DNA from: Rhinopithecus roxellana
Lineage: Eukaryota; Chordata; Mammalia; Primates; Cercopithecidae
Assembly (NCBI RefSeq): GCF_007565055.1
Contig: NC_044567.1
Span: forward strand, 51,980,260-52,044,259
Direction: 5' to 3'
Length of the DNA: 64,000 bases
Shown here: positions 1-10,383 of the stretch, one piece after another
How the letters are laid out: the number at the start of each line of letters is the position of its first letter
How positions within the stretch are numbered: position 1 is the first letter of the stretch
Position numbers and translations under genes: made by a program
Notes under the pieces: generated by a model
The model's database searches: none
Told to the model about the DNA's origin: nothing
The model's input: only the letters and a program-made list of their open reading frames with translations

Positions 1-109
1 AAACAGGGTTTCACCATGTCCAGGCTAGTCTTGAACTTCTGGGCTCAAGCAATCCTCCCGCCTCAGCTTCCCACAGTGTTGGGATTGTAGGTGTGAGCCA
101 CTGTGCCTA
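1..109 (-). repeat. Alu, partial (cut by window edge)
   Basis: The 5' end of an Alu read in reverse, ending at GTGAGCCACTGTGCC. The rest lies left of the window. Confidence 0.85.
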
Positions 110-877
110 TAGTTTCTAAGAAAGGCTGGAGCCGGGGGCTGGGCAGAGAGACTTAAAGAAGCTGTACTTCCATGACTTGTCACAACCCAGTTCCTTGACT
201 CCCAGAGAACAGTGTGTGAGCAGGTTGGATCTATGTATGTATTCCTAAGCCCCAAATCACTTCTTGGAGGCATATGGCGCTCCCACTCCAGGAGGCCTTC
301 CTGGATTAGTCAGTTTTGTTGACAGTGCTCTTGTCTTGCCTTGTCTGGCTGTGGTCCTCACCATCACCAAACCCCCAACACCCCCTTGGCTCCTCTTCCT
401 CAACCCTCCCTGTTTGGTAACTTCATCTACCTGACTGTTCCCCAGTAGCCTGCCTTCCTTCGGACTGGGTTTTGCTGTTCCTCCTCACCAAGTCTGGGTT
501 TCCTCTACTTCATTCCACAAAACTCTTTGAGCACCTGCAAGGTGTCTGGCCCAGTGTTGAAGTTCTAGGAACGTACAGCTGGAAAGCACAGTCCCTGCCT
601 TTAAGGAGCTCCCAGTCTGACGTGTGGAGGTCAGGGTTGAAAGGACGGGGATCATGCAATAACGAGAATGATACAGCATAGTCTGGTAAGTGCCAGGACA
701 GGATGCCTTGAGGGACCAGAGGGGCTTAGTATAGCTTGAGACTGGGTGCAGTTGAGGGAGGCTTCTTGAAGGAAGTGATATTTGAGCTGAGTCTCCAAGG
801 AAAGAAAGGAGTTAGCCAGTGAAGGGGTGGTGGTGCAGGGTGATGTGGCCTGGGGGAATTACATGCAGGGTATTTTT
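110..877. other. FNDC8 intron 1, no feature seen
   Basis: I find no exon, RNA gene or clear repeat here. Small open frames have no recognisable sequence. Confidence 0.5.
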
Positions 878-1184
878 CTTTTCTTTTCCTTTTTTTTTTT
901 TTTTTTTTTTGAGACAGAGTCTCGCTCTGTCGCCCAGGCTGGAGTGCAGTGGCGCGATCTCAGCTCACTGCAAGCTCCGTCTCCTGCGTTCACGCCATTC
1001 TCCAGCCTCAGCCTCCCGAGCAGCTGGGATTACAGGCGCCCACCACATGCCCAGCTAATTTTTTGTATTTTTAGTAGAGACGGGGTTTCACCGTGTTAGC
1101 CGGGATGGTCTCGATCTCCTGACCTCATGATCCACCCGCCTCCAAAGTGCTGGAATTACAGGCGTGAGCCATCGCACCTGGCCT
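878..1184 (-). repeat. AluY with 16-bp target duplication
   Basis: Full Alu in reverse with a T tail near 890. CATGCAGGGTATTTTT flanks it at 862-877 and 1185-1200. About 10 bases are missing near 1140 compared with other copies. Confidence 0.93.
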
Positions 1185-1554
1185 CATGCAGGGTATTTTT
1201 ATGGGTAAGTGACCTGTGCAGACCTATGCACACGTGGCCCTGCACTTACAAGGGGCTTGTGCTTAGTTTAACACTTTGCTGTTACTATCTTCAAATTCAT
1301 AATCTTTGAATAAGGGGCTCAGTGTACCTCAATTTGCACTGGGCCCCACACACTACATAGCTGGTCTTGATTCTATGAGAGGGATGTGGTGTCCGTTCCT
1401 GAAAGTGCCCATAAGCGAGCAGGTATGGCTAAAGTGACGGATACTTGTAGGAAACTTCATGGTATACTGGGAATCTTGGGCTCGAAGGCCGAATTCAAAT
1501 CCAAGTTCTGCCACTTAGAGATTTATGGTCTTAGACAAGTTAATTAAGATCGGA

Positions 1555-1860
1555 GGCCAGATGGGGTGGCTCACACCTGTAAACCCAGCACTTTGAGAGG
1601 CTGAGGCGGGCGGTGAAGTCAGACATTTGAGACCAGCCTGGCCAACATGATGAAACCTCATCTCTACTAAAAATACAAAAATTAGCTGGGCGTGGTGGCA
1701 CGCGTCTGTAGTCCCAGCTACTCGAAAGGCTGAGGCAGGAGAATCCTTTGAACCTGGGAGGTGGAGGTTGCAGTGAGCCAAGACTGCCATTGCACTCCGG
1801 CCACAGGTCTGGGAGACAGAGCAAGACTCTGTATTTAAAAAAAAAAAAAAAAAAAAAAAA
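1555..1860 (+). repeat. Alu
   Basis: Full-length Alu with the linker, right arm and a long A tail. Confidence 0.92.
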
Positions 1861-2251
1861 TAGATCAGGGACCTTCAACCTCTCATTTGCCAAATGGGGC
1901 TAACACCCATCCAGCAGAGCTATTGTGAACATCAGGAGGAGGAGATGTTCAGCATGTAGCCAGTGCCTAGCAGCCTAATACCCAGACTCTTCAGACTACA
2001 AAAGACCTTGGTGGGGGAATCATTTATTCCAAATGTCCACCAAGGGCTAGCATAGGGGGTCTGGGCTAATCAGGATTTCTCAGGAGGAGGCTGATGAGGC
2101 TGGAACTCGGGGAGGAAAAACTTGGCCCATTCATCAACCAAGACGTGGGAGGCTGGCTGGGAGTAAGGGATCCACAAACTGTGGATTGTGACCTATTAAT
2201 GGGTCAAGAAGTCCTTTTAGTTGGTGAAGACCACTATGATAAAAATAAACT

Positions 2252-2574
2252 GGCGAGGTGCAGTGGCTCACGCCTGTAATCCCAGCACTTTCGAAGGCCG
2301 AGGCAGGCGGACCACGAGATCAAGAGATCAAGACCATCCTGGCCAACATGGTGAAACCCCTTCTCTACTAAAAATACAAAAATTAGCTGGGCATGGTGGT
2401 CGCACCTGTAGTCCCAGCTACTTGAGAGGCTGAGGCAGAAGAATCGCTCAAACCCAGGAGGGGAGGTTGCAGTGAGCTGAGATCACACCACTGCACTCCA
2501 GCCTGGCCGACAGAGTGAGACTCTGTCCCAAAAACAAACAAACAAACAAACAAATAAATAAATAAATAAATAAA
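2252..2574 (+). repeat. Alu with AAAC/AAAT tail
   Basis: Full Alu whose A tail has become a microsatellite, about 2530-2574 (AAAC then AAAT). Confidence 0.92.
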
Positions 2575-2789
2575 CTATAATATAATTGGAAATTCCAGAG
2601 CCCATTGCACACAGAGTAAGTATTGGTCTGCGAAATGTTTGTTTTAGTTATAGGTGTATATATAGCTGTACTAAGTTACCATGGAAAGTGTATTTTACTT
2701 TGGGTAAAGGTAAAAGAAAGATTTGAAAGCCAAACTTTTTGGCTTGATATTCTTCATCAGTTAAAAAATATATATATTTTTTAATTTGT

Positions 2790-3084
2790 CTGGGGGCAGT
2801 GGCTCATGCCTGTAATCCCAGCACTTTGGGAGGCTGAGGTGGGCAAATCACCTGAGGTCAGGAGTTTGAGACCAGCCTGGCCAACATGGTAAAACCCCAT
2901 CTCTACTAAAAATATAAAAGTTGGCCAGATGTGGCGGCATGGGCCTGTAATCCCAGATACTCGGAAGGCTGAGGCAAGAGAATCGCTTAAGCCAGGGAGG
3001 CAGAAGTTGCAGTGAGTCAAGGTCACACCAGCATACTCCAGCCTGGGTGACAGAGCAAGAATCTGGCTCAAAAAAAAAAAAAAA
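2790..3084 (+). repeat. Alu
   Basis: Full-length, rather diverged Alu with an A tail. Confidence 0.9.
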
Positions 3085-3188
3085 CCAAAGAGAGTAAAAA
3101 CAGAAAAAAAATGTTAAGTGATGGGGATCATGTACAAGATTTTTCTTTGTAATAGCAAATAATTGATAACAAAACAAATATCCATATA

Positions 3189-3454
3189 GGCCAGGCAAAG
3201 TGGCTGATACCTATAATCCAAGCGCTTTGGGAGGATGACTAGAACCCAGGAGTTCGAGATCAGCCTGGGCAACATGGCAAAACCCTGCGTCTACAGAAAA
3301 GTACAAAAACTAGCTAGACATGGTGATGTGCATCTGTAGTCCCAGCTACTCAGAATAAGGTGGATGGATGGCTTGAGCTCAGGAGTTTGCGCCACTGCAC
3401 TCCAGCCTGGGCAGCAGAGGGAGACCCTGTCTCAAAAAAACGAAACAAAAACAA
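3189..3454 (+). repeat. Alu, older
   Basis: Diverged Alu with a deletion in the right arm. Confidence 0.85.
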
Positions 3455-3838
3455 ATATCCGTGTAATGGAAAATCATATAACAGTAAAAATGACTGAACC
3501 AGAGCTACGTGTGTCAATATAGATGAATGTCAGCACAAAGTCGAGTGAAAAAAGCAAGTTGCAGATGGATATGTGCTGAATAATATATTTTATTTATACA
3601 TCTACAAACGTGAAAAATAATAGAGCTTGCGTAGAGATAACATAAATGTGTAAGAAACCTATAGAGACGCACATTGAATAGTAAATACACAATTTAAAAT
3701 AAAGCTAGATGAGGAGTAAATGGAGGTTTAATATAATATTCTTGATATTTTTGTATAAGTCTAAAATACTTCATAATTTTTAAAAATTCAGAGTGGAAGA
3801 AATAAGTTTTTGAGCATCCACCCCAACATATGTACATT
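3455..3838. other. FNDC8 intron 1, AT-rich, no feature seen
   Basis: AT-rich sequence with no recognisable exon or repeat. Confidence 0.4.
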
Positions 3839-4142
3839 TGTTTTATTTTATTTATTTCTGAGACTGGGTCTTGCTCTGTTGCCCAGGCTGGAGTGCAGTG
3901 GCACGATCTCAGCTCACTGCACCCTCCACCTACCAGGCTCAAGCGATCCTCCTGCCTCAGCCTTCCAAGTAGCTGGAATTACAGGCACCCGCCACCATGC
4001 CCAGCTAATTTTTTGTATTTTTAGTAGAGACAAGGTTTCACCATGTTGGCCAGGCTGCTCTTGTACTCCTGACGTCAGGTAATAAACCCGCCATGGCCTC
4101 CCAAAGTGCTGAGATTACAGGTGTGAACCACCACACCTGGCC
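3839..4142 (-). repeat. Alu
   Basis: Full Alu in reverse; TTTA-rich tail at the left end. Confidence 0.91.
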
Positions 4143-4418
4143 CGTATATGTATTTGTATTCCTGTTAATTTTACGTGCTAGATATTAATAGGTATTATTA
4201 AATGCTACTAAAATGTAAGTAAATATTAGTGATTCCTTTAAAATTTAAACAATAGTTAATAAACATTAGTGAAATTGAATGTATTACTTCCATACCCCAG
4301 TAGATCTTTGTGGTTACTCCCTGGGGCATTTGCACCCCATTTGGAGGGAGGACTTGCCATTTTAGCATGTTTTTTAAATTGTGATTTTCAGAACACTCGC
4401 ATCAGGATTTTCTAAGGA

Positions 4419-4709
4419 TTTTTTTTTGAGACAGAGTTTCACTCTGTCGCCCAGGCTGGAGTGCAGTGGTGCGATCTCGGCTCACTGCAACTTCTGCCCC
4501 CCAGGTTCAAGCAATTCTCCTGCCTCAGACTCCCAAGTAGCTGGGATTACAGGCGCCCACCACCACACTCAGCTAATTTTTGTGTTTTTGGTGGAGACAG
4601 GGTTTCACCATGTTGGCCAGGCTTGTCTCTAACTCCTGACCTCAAGTAATCCGCCCACCTTGGCCTCCCAAAGTGCTGGGATTATAGGCGTGAGCCGGCG
4701 CGCCCAGCC
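4419..4709 (-). repeat. Alu
   Basis: Full Alu in reverse. Flanking bases 4390-4418 and 4710-4830 resemble the two halves of an older MER5A-like element that it interrupts. Confidence 0.9.
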
Positions 4710-4961
4710 AGAATCCTGTTAAAGATGCAGATTCCCTAGTCCCATGCTAACTGGGGACCAGAGACTAAAAGTCTGCATTTTTAGTAAGTGCCGTGGTGAG
4801 TCTGATGCAATGCTATAGAGCAATGAGGCTGTTCCAAGCTGTTTGCAAATGGCTGGGCATACTGGTAAGTCAGGCCCAAGGCCTGTCCTCAGGAGCCCTC
4901 AGGTGGAACGGGCTGGGGTGGCCTCCTTCATCTGACTTACCTGTCTCCCGTCTTGCTCCAG

Positions 4962-5337
4962 GAAGCCGATGCCAGTGGATGATTCAGATTGCAGCTCTGA
5001 TGATACCAGCATCTCTGCCTTCTCATCCACCTTGCTGAACCCCATCAAATTAGCTGTGACCCAGCCCAACAGCAGCTTCTTTGCAGGGATGCTGGAGGGG
5101 GAGCTGAACAAACTCAGCTTCTCCCCGATGGCCAAGAATACAGAAAAGGAGGACCTGGCCCTCGGCCCCTGCCCATGCCCATCTAAGTGCCAAATGGCCA
5201 CGAGGGGCCTGCTGGACCTTGACAACCCTGAGTTGGAGACAGAAACCTCCTCAACGCACTCGGAATCTTCTGTGGTTGTGGACCTGCCAGACACCCCCTT
5301 CATCTTTGAGCACACTGTCAGCACTTCCACAGCTGTG
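4962..5337 (+). CDS. FNDC8: FNDC8 exon 2
   Basis: Acceptor CAG at 4959-4961 and donor GTGTGT at 5338. It starts in phase 1 (G then AAG CCG ATG) and codes for the low-complexity Ser/Glu region SSTHSESSVVVDLPDTPFI ahead of the FN3 domain. The frame stays open into the intron to 5517, which only intron retention would use. Confidence 0.92.
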
Positions 5338-8300
5338 GTGTGTTTCCCTTGCTCATGCGTTCAGCAGAGGCTTATTGTGCCAGGCACTGAGCTGAGCTCC
5401 ATGGGTAGTGAAAAGGTGCCTGCCACCTGCATCTCGACCTCAAGTTCATGGTTTAGGAAGGGAGAGGACGTGTCTGTAAAATCTCCAGTGCAAGACAGAA
5501 AGGGTTCAGTGCTGTAGGAAAAGTTCAGACCAAGTGCCACTAGGAATTCAGAGGAAAGATACATTACTTCCAGATGCAGGAATAAGCTTGGTGGGTTTTG
5601 GTAACATCTGAACTGGGAAGCAGAGGTAGCACGTAAACATCTAGAGGTGGAGGAGGGAAGGCATTCCCTGGAGGGGCGGACCCTAGCAAAAGCTCACAGG
5701 AAAGTATGGGAGGAAATCTCAATGTGGACAAGATGGCAGGTGATCTGTAGGAATAGGAAAGCGTGAGAAGCCCTGGATGAGGACCTGGGATCAAGTGAGG
5801 CTCCTCGGGATTCCTAGGCCTCCTCCCTAGAGGGTCTGGGGTGAAGCCTAATAATTTGCATTAGTAACAGATTCGCGGAGGATGCTGGTGCTGCCAGTCT
5901 GCAGGCTACATGCTGAACAACACCGTCCTACACTATGGGAAGTGAAGACAGGAGTCAGGATGGGGAATGTTAGTCTGGGGTCATCTTCCAGAGTACTCCA
6001 TTGTTAGGATGCTTTATAGATTTTTCTGTAACTAACAGGGAACAGCTTTGTACAAAGCTTCACATCAGATGATGAAAGCAATTCGAGCTGTATCTTGGGA
6101 AGATGCCTGGAATTCCACTGTTGGATGGCCCAGAGCAGTGTTTCTCAAAGTGCTCTCCAGATGGACAGTGTCAGCATCACTCAGCAAATCGTTAGAAATT
6201 TAAATTCTCATCTCCCTCCATCACATTTGGGCCTCCTGAGTCAGAAACTTTTGGGGCGGAGGCCAGCAATCTATCTTTTAATAAGTCCTCCGGGGTATTC
6301 TAATGCACACCAAGTTTGACAACCACTGGCCTAGATGGAGGAGAAACCAGACAGGAGGCAGCAGGCCCAGAAATCTGCAGTTATAAAACCTCCCTGAGAT
6401 GCTTAACCAGGCTTAGCAACCATTGTAGTACAAAGTGTATGGGCTCTGGGGCTATGGGTTTGAACTCTGGCTGTCACTTAATTGCTGTGTGATGATGGAC
6501 CAGTCACTTGCCCTCTCTGGACCTAGTTGTTAAGAAGATCTCTAAGGTCAGCTGACAGAGTCTAGAACAGCGGTTCCCAACCTTTTTGGCACCAGGGACT
6601 GGTTTCATGGAAGATAATTTTTCCATGGATCAGGTTGGGGGGATGGTTTCAGGGTGATTCAGCATATTACATTTATTGTGTATTTTATTTCTATTATTAT
6701 TACATTGTAATATATAATGAAATAATTATACAACTCACCATGATGTAGAAACTGTGGGATCCCTGAGCTTGTTTTCCTGCAACGAGAGGGTCCCATTTGG
6801 GGGTGATGGGAGACAGTCACAGATCATCAGGTATTAGATTCTCATGAGGAGCATTCAACTTAGATCCCTCCCATACAATTCACAATAGGTTCACTAGCCT
6901 GTGAATATCTAATGCCGCTGCTGATCTGACAGGAGGCGGAGCTCAGGCGGTACTGTGAGCCATGGGGAGCAGCTGTAAATGTAGATGAAGCTTCGCTTGC
7001 TCACCCACTGATCTCCTCCTGCTGTGCTATCCAGTTCTGCACAGGATATCTGCTATCAGTCCATGACCCAAGGGTTGGGAACCCCGGTGTAGAAGAAATA
7101 TGGAACGAGGGTGCACCCTAAAGTGGGCGGGGCTGCCCAGGAGAGTAGCACATGCTGCGGGGCAGGGCTGCCACACTCAGTGCTGCAGTACCTTGCACCT
7201 TCCTCTGACTTGCCTGGGTCCCAGCAGGAGCAGGGGATGGACGTGGGACATCCTGACCCCAGTTGGGAGGGAGAGGGGACAGGAAGGACAGGACAGATAT
7301 GAGGAAGCCTTGGGGCTCTCTCTTCCCCTAGATTTCCTGGACCTACGCCTTGGGCAAGCAGCCGGTCAGTTTCTACCAGGTCCTGTTACAGGAGGTGGCC
7401 GAGACACAGGAGAATGAGTTGCCCAAGGCAAAGAATCGTCCATGGATCTTCAACAAGATCTTGGGTACCACTGTCAAGCTGATGGAGCTGAAGCCTAACA
7501 CATGTTACTGCCTCACTGTCCGTGCAGCCAACACAGCTGGGGTGGGGAAGTGGTGCAAGCCCTACAAAGTAAGCTCTGGGAAAAGAGGGGCCTTGGGGGT
7601 GGAGAGAAGTCCCAAACCAGGGAACCAGGGTTTTGGAGGTTGGGAACACCCCTATACCCACATGTCTCATCTGGCTAGCTTTCCTTCTGCCTGGATCAAG
7701 AAGCATCAATTCCAGGATGCATGCTTCTGGGAGGTTTACAGATTAAGCCACTCTGGGGCCCACTAGGAATGCATTTTTCAACATCATATTTCTCAATGAA
7801 TGTATTTTTCAACATCACTATAATGTTCCCCTTCCAAAGCCATTGGTTTTTAGACTCTGCAACTCAATGCCAATAATTATGAGTAGGCTGGGAAGTCAAG
7901 GGCATTGAAAGAAACAGGGAAGACAAGAGGCTAAAGGGGGACGAAGGGAACAGCCGGGTGTGGGTAGGGGTACAGGGGTATAGAGGCCTGAGTACACACA
8001 GCCCTTTGGTTGGAAACATCCCATAACTGAGGAGGCACAGGCTTGAGTCATGCATCTTTGTACCTGTTTCCTGCATCAATGGCTAGGTTGGATAAGGCTG
8101 TTTAGAATAGGTCTGAGTTAGCAGACAGAAAAAAAAAGGAGGTGATAGAGAAAGAGAGCCAGGCTCAGATCTGGGAAGGAATTCTGAAGGGTTTTCTTGT
8201 TTCACTTCAGTTTGCAACCCTGGCCACTGACTTCAGCAGCTTCCCTGAGAACAACCCCATCCAGATCACCGTGCGGCGCAAGGAACCCCAGCGAAAGATC

Positions 8301-8363
8301 GTGTCCATCGGGCTGGAGGAGATGCGGAGGCTGGAGGATCTGGAATACCTATTTCCCTATTAA
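4962..8363 (+). CDS. FNDC8: FNDC8, coding exons 2-4 (5' exon outside window)
   Basis: This is the C-terminal 254 residues of fibronectin type III domain containing 8. Three exons, 4962-5337, 7332-7568 and 8211-8363, join in frame (phases 1, 0, 0) and end at TAA 8361-8363. The first exon gives a Ser/Thr- and acid-rich stretch beginning KPMPVDDSDCSSDD. The junction of exons 2 and 3 opens the FN3 fold (AVISWTYALGKQPVSFYQV), which contains a Trp in its first strand and the typical LKPNTCYCLTVRAANTAG strand near its end. The tail ends EDLEYLFPY. The human protein, from memory, is 324 residues, so about 70 N-terminal residues are missing. I see no exon for them between 1 and 4960, so exon 1 should lie to the left. 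Splice sites are canonical. Function is not established; FN3 domains usually mediate protein binding. It converges on NLE1. The reading frame shows no break. Confidence 0.93.
6136..6328 (+). mobile_element. MER5A (hAT-type DNA transposon remnant)
   Basis: Begins CAGTGTTTCTCAAAGTG and ends GACAACCACTG, the inverted ends of MER5A, with the typical middle (CAGAAACTTTTGGGG). Lies in FNDC8 intron 2. Confidence 0.75.
6420..6560 (+). repeat. MIR
   Basis: Contains the MIR core pattern: TTTGAACTCTGGCTGTCACT, then GCTGTGTGATGATGGACCAG. Confidence 0.6.
6568..7088 (+). mobile_element. hAT-like non-autonomous DNA transposon
   Basis: Starts CAGCGGTTCCCAACC and ends GGTTGGGAACCCCGGTG, imperfect terminal inverted repeats about 520 bases apart. 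There is no transposase frame. I recognise the end sequence as a common mammalian hAT type but cannot name the subfamily safely. Confidence 0.65.
7332..7568 (+). CDS. FNDC8: FNDC8 exon 3 (FN3 domain core)
   Basis: Acceptor CTAG at 7328-7331 and donor GTAAGC at 7569. It holds 79 codons in phase 0 covering most of the fibronectin type III fold, from ISWTYALG to VGKWCKPYK. Confidence 0.93.
8211..8363 (+). CDS. FNDC8: FNDC8 exon 4 (terminal)
   Basis: Acceptor TTCAG at 8206-8210 and stop TAA at 8361-8363. It holds 50 codons, FATLATDFSSFPENNPIQIT onward, with a basic then acidic C-terminal tail. Confidence 0.93.
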   Translation, partial: FATLATDFSSFPENNPIQITVRRKEPQRKIVSIGLEEMRRLEDLEYLFPY

Positions 8364-8632
8364 CAGGGAGGGCCCCAGGACACCCCTCACCAACTTTCAG
8401 CTTTGGCCCCGGGCCCTTAGGAACCAGAACCATGAGACTTACCGTACCACCAGCACCATGCGGGCCCAAGGGCCTGGCAGAGTGGTATGGGAACCCCACC
8501 CCTGGGCTGGGGCCAAGGCTAGATAGATAGGGGCCCCATTCACCTGGAGACATCCCAGTGGCCAGGCTCAGCCACTGCCCACAGCTGCTAGACTCTGTCC
8601 TCCCCCAAATCTGGGCTGGGTCCAGGTCCCTC

Positions 8633-8638
8633 ATTAAA
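8633..8638 (+). terminator. FNDC8: candidate FNDC8 poly(A) signal (ATTAAA)
   Basis: This is the common variant hexamer ATTAAA, 270 bases after the FNDC8 stop. It is the best candidate before the convergent NLE1 3' end, but cleavage here is inferred only. Confidence 0.45.
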
Positions 8639-8639
8639 G

Positions 8640-9640
8640 AACTGCAGGCCATCCAGCACCGTAAAATCTGCTTTATGCTGCAGACAGCCTCAGATCGGCT
8701 GGCTGACACCCACCTCCTAGCTTCCACCAGGACGGACTCTACATGAGTAGGGAGATGGAAAACAGGCAGCTAGGCAATAGGATGCTGCCATCACCCCTTC
8801 CCCAGTGGGGCGGGGGACAGGGGCAGGGAGACTGGTGCTGTAAGACTAAAAGCCTCTTACACCAGAAGAAAACAGAAATAGCTGTCATGGACAGAAGTGG
8901 TGGCCCATGAGCTGTCAAACTAGCTTGAGCTCTGGAGGAAGGGATGTGGTACAAAGTGCACAATAAGCTTTGGGGAAGGGCCTGGTTTAATCCCAGCTCT
9001 TCCTCTTACTGGACGTGAGGGCGCGGGCTAATCATTTAAGCTTCTTGTGTTGTTTCCTCATCAAAAGTTTGGGGGCTTGAGAACTTTCCAGGCCTGGTAC
9101 AGTCTGAGGGCACAGCAGACAAGCACCTGACACCAAGGAGCTCAGTGGCTGATAGCTTTGTTCGCTTCTCATGTACCCTCACTGCAGAGATGTGCAAAGT
9201 GGAGGCCAAGCACCGCAGCTAGGTGACGCACAAAACCCAAAAGCACAAAGGGTGGAGGAGGGTAAGAAGGAGCAATATGCTAGTTCTGAGCAGTTTATAC
9301 AAGGATGGTTTGGAAATCCAATCTGAGTAGTTCATACCATGACCCAGCTTAGCATGGGATGCAGGAGAAAGCGGAGGCAGGGTGCATTCAGGGCAAGATC
9401 TCGGCCTGCGGTCTGAGTCCTGATGGGAATTCCTTTCACTACTTGAAAGTTCTCATGTGGCAGAGAACTATCCTCTGTCATCAACCATACCCACTTTGGC
9501 TCAGAGCTTACTGCTGCCTCCCCATCTGAGGGAATCCTCTGGAAGAACCATCACCTTCCCCGCTCTATCCTGAGGGCCCAGGGAAGTGCGTGATGCCTGG
9601 CAGGGCCTCAGGCAGCGTGCTATGGGAAGGCAGACGTGTC
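8640..9640. other. spacer between FNDC8 and NLE1 3' ends
   Basis: No gene found. A weak MIR-like stretch lies near 8,960-9,060. Confidence 0.4.
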
Positions 9641-9649
9641 CCCTAGAAC

Positions 9650-9840
9650 AGGGCTGGCCAGCAGAACCCTCTTAATGACGAAAACCTTTCTGTGTGCTGT
9701 CCAATACTGGAGGCCTTACCCCGTGTGGCAGAGGAACTGCACTTCTATTTCATGCCAGCAGCCACATATGGCCGGTGCCTACTGCAGTGCACAACAGTAC
9801 ACCCTTAGATTCTCCTTGGCCACTATCACAACTGGCCTCT
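9650..9840 (+). mobile_element. MER3-like DNA transposon fragment
   Basis: Contains GCTGTCCAATACTGGAGGCC and GCCACATATGGCCGGTGCC, which resemble MER3. Confidence 0.45.
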
Positions 9841-10009
9841 CTCTTACCGACACAGGGAAAGACAGGAAAGGGAAGTGCCTGGTCAGTGTGGTTTTGGCGT
9901 AGTCCAGTGCAAGGGAGGGGGCCTGACAATCTGATTTAGCACAGTCCTTGATAGAGTCCTGGGGATTCTAAGACAAGGAATTAGAACCCAACACACAAAA
10001 CATAAGTTA

Positions 10010-10015
10010 TTTATT
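10010..10015 (-). terminator. NLE1: NLE1 poly(A) signal (AATAAA)
   Basis: TTTATT on the + strand reads AATAAA on the - strand, about 355 bases after the NLE1 stop. It is the first canonical hexamer downstream, so the transcript probably ends near 9,990. Confidence 0.75.
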
Positions 10016-10370
10016 TGGTCATAGAACCTGGGGTCTGACCCTGTACAGAGTTGACACTAGTGGCCCACTCATAGAGCCTGGCCGCCCATCACCCTCGTCT
10101 GTACCAGTAAGGTATAGAGTAGCGGACACAGGCCAAGTTCGGTAACAACTTCCTGTGACCTTCGATTTCTGGCTCTGGGGTGTGCCACAAGCAGGGGATC
10201 TGTGGGAAGACCCCACTCGGGTCTGTCGAGGACAGCAGGCCACGCGCATTCTCAGGTCCCCACTGGTGGGAAGGGTGTGTGCGCTGCCACCCGAGTCTTT
10301 GTTCTCTGGCAGGAAAGGAGGCTGGCAGAGGCCGAGTCCAGGTGGGGGTCAGAGAGAACTGCAGGCCTTC

Positions 10371-10383
10371 TCATCTCCTCCAT
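10371..10383 (-). CDS. NLE1: NLE1 exon 13 (last 13 coding bases)
   Basis: After acceptor CCACAG, the bases A TGG AGG AGA TGA complete Ile and add Trp-Arg-Arg-stop, the conserved WRR terminus that closes blade 8. The 3' UTR then runs down to about 9,990. Confidence 0.88.

Noticed and set aside
819..1099. Open frames over Alus, here and at many other positions
   Set aside because: Antisense Alus give stereotyped frames (SVAQAGVQWRDLSSLQ, CLSLPSSWDYR); they are repeat artefacts, not genes.
5338..5517. Extension of FNDC8 exon 2 past its donor
   Set aside because: The frame stays open, but GTGTGT is a good donor and exon 3 joins in frame to give the known FN3 sequence; only intron retention would use it.
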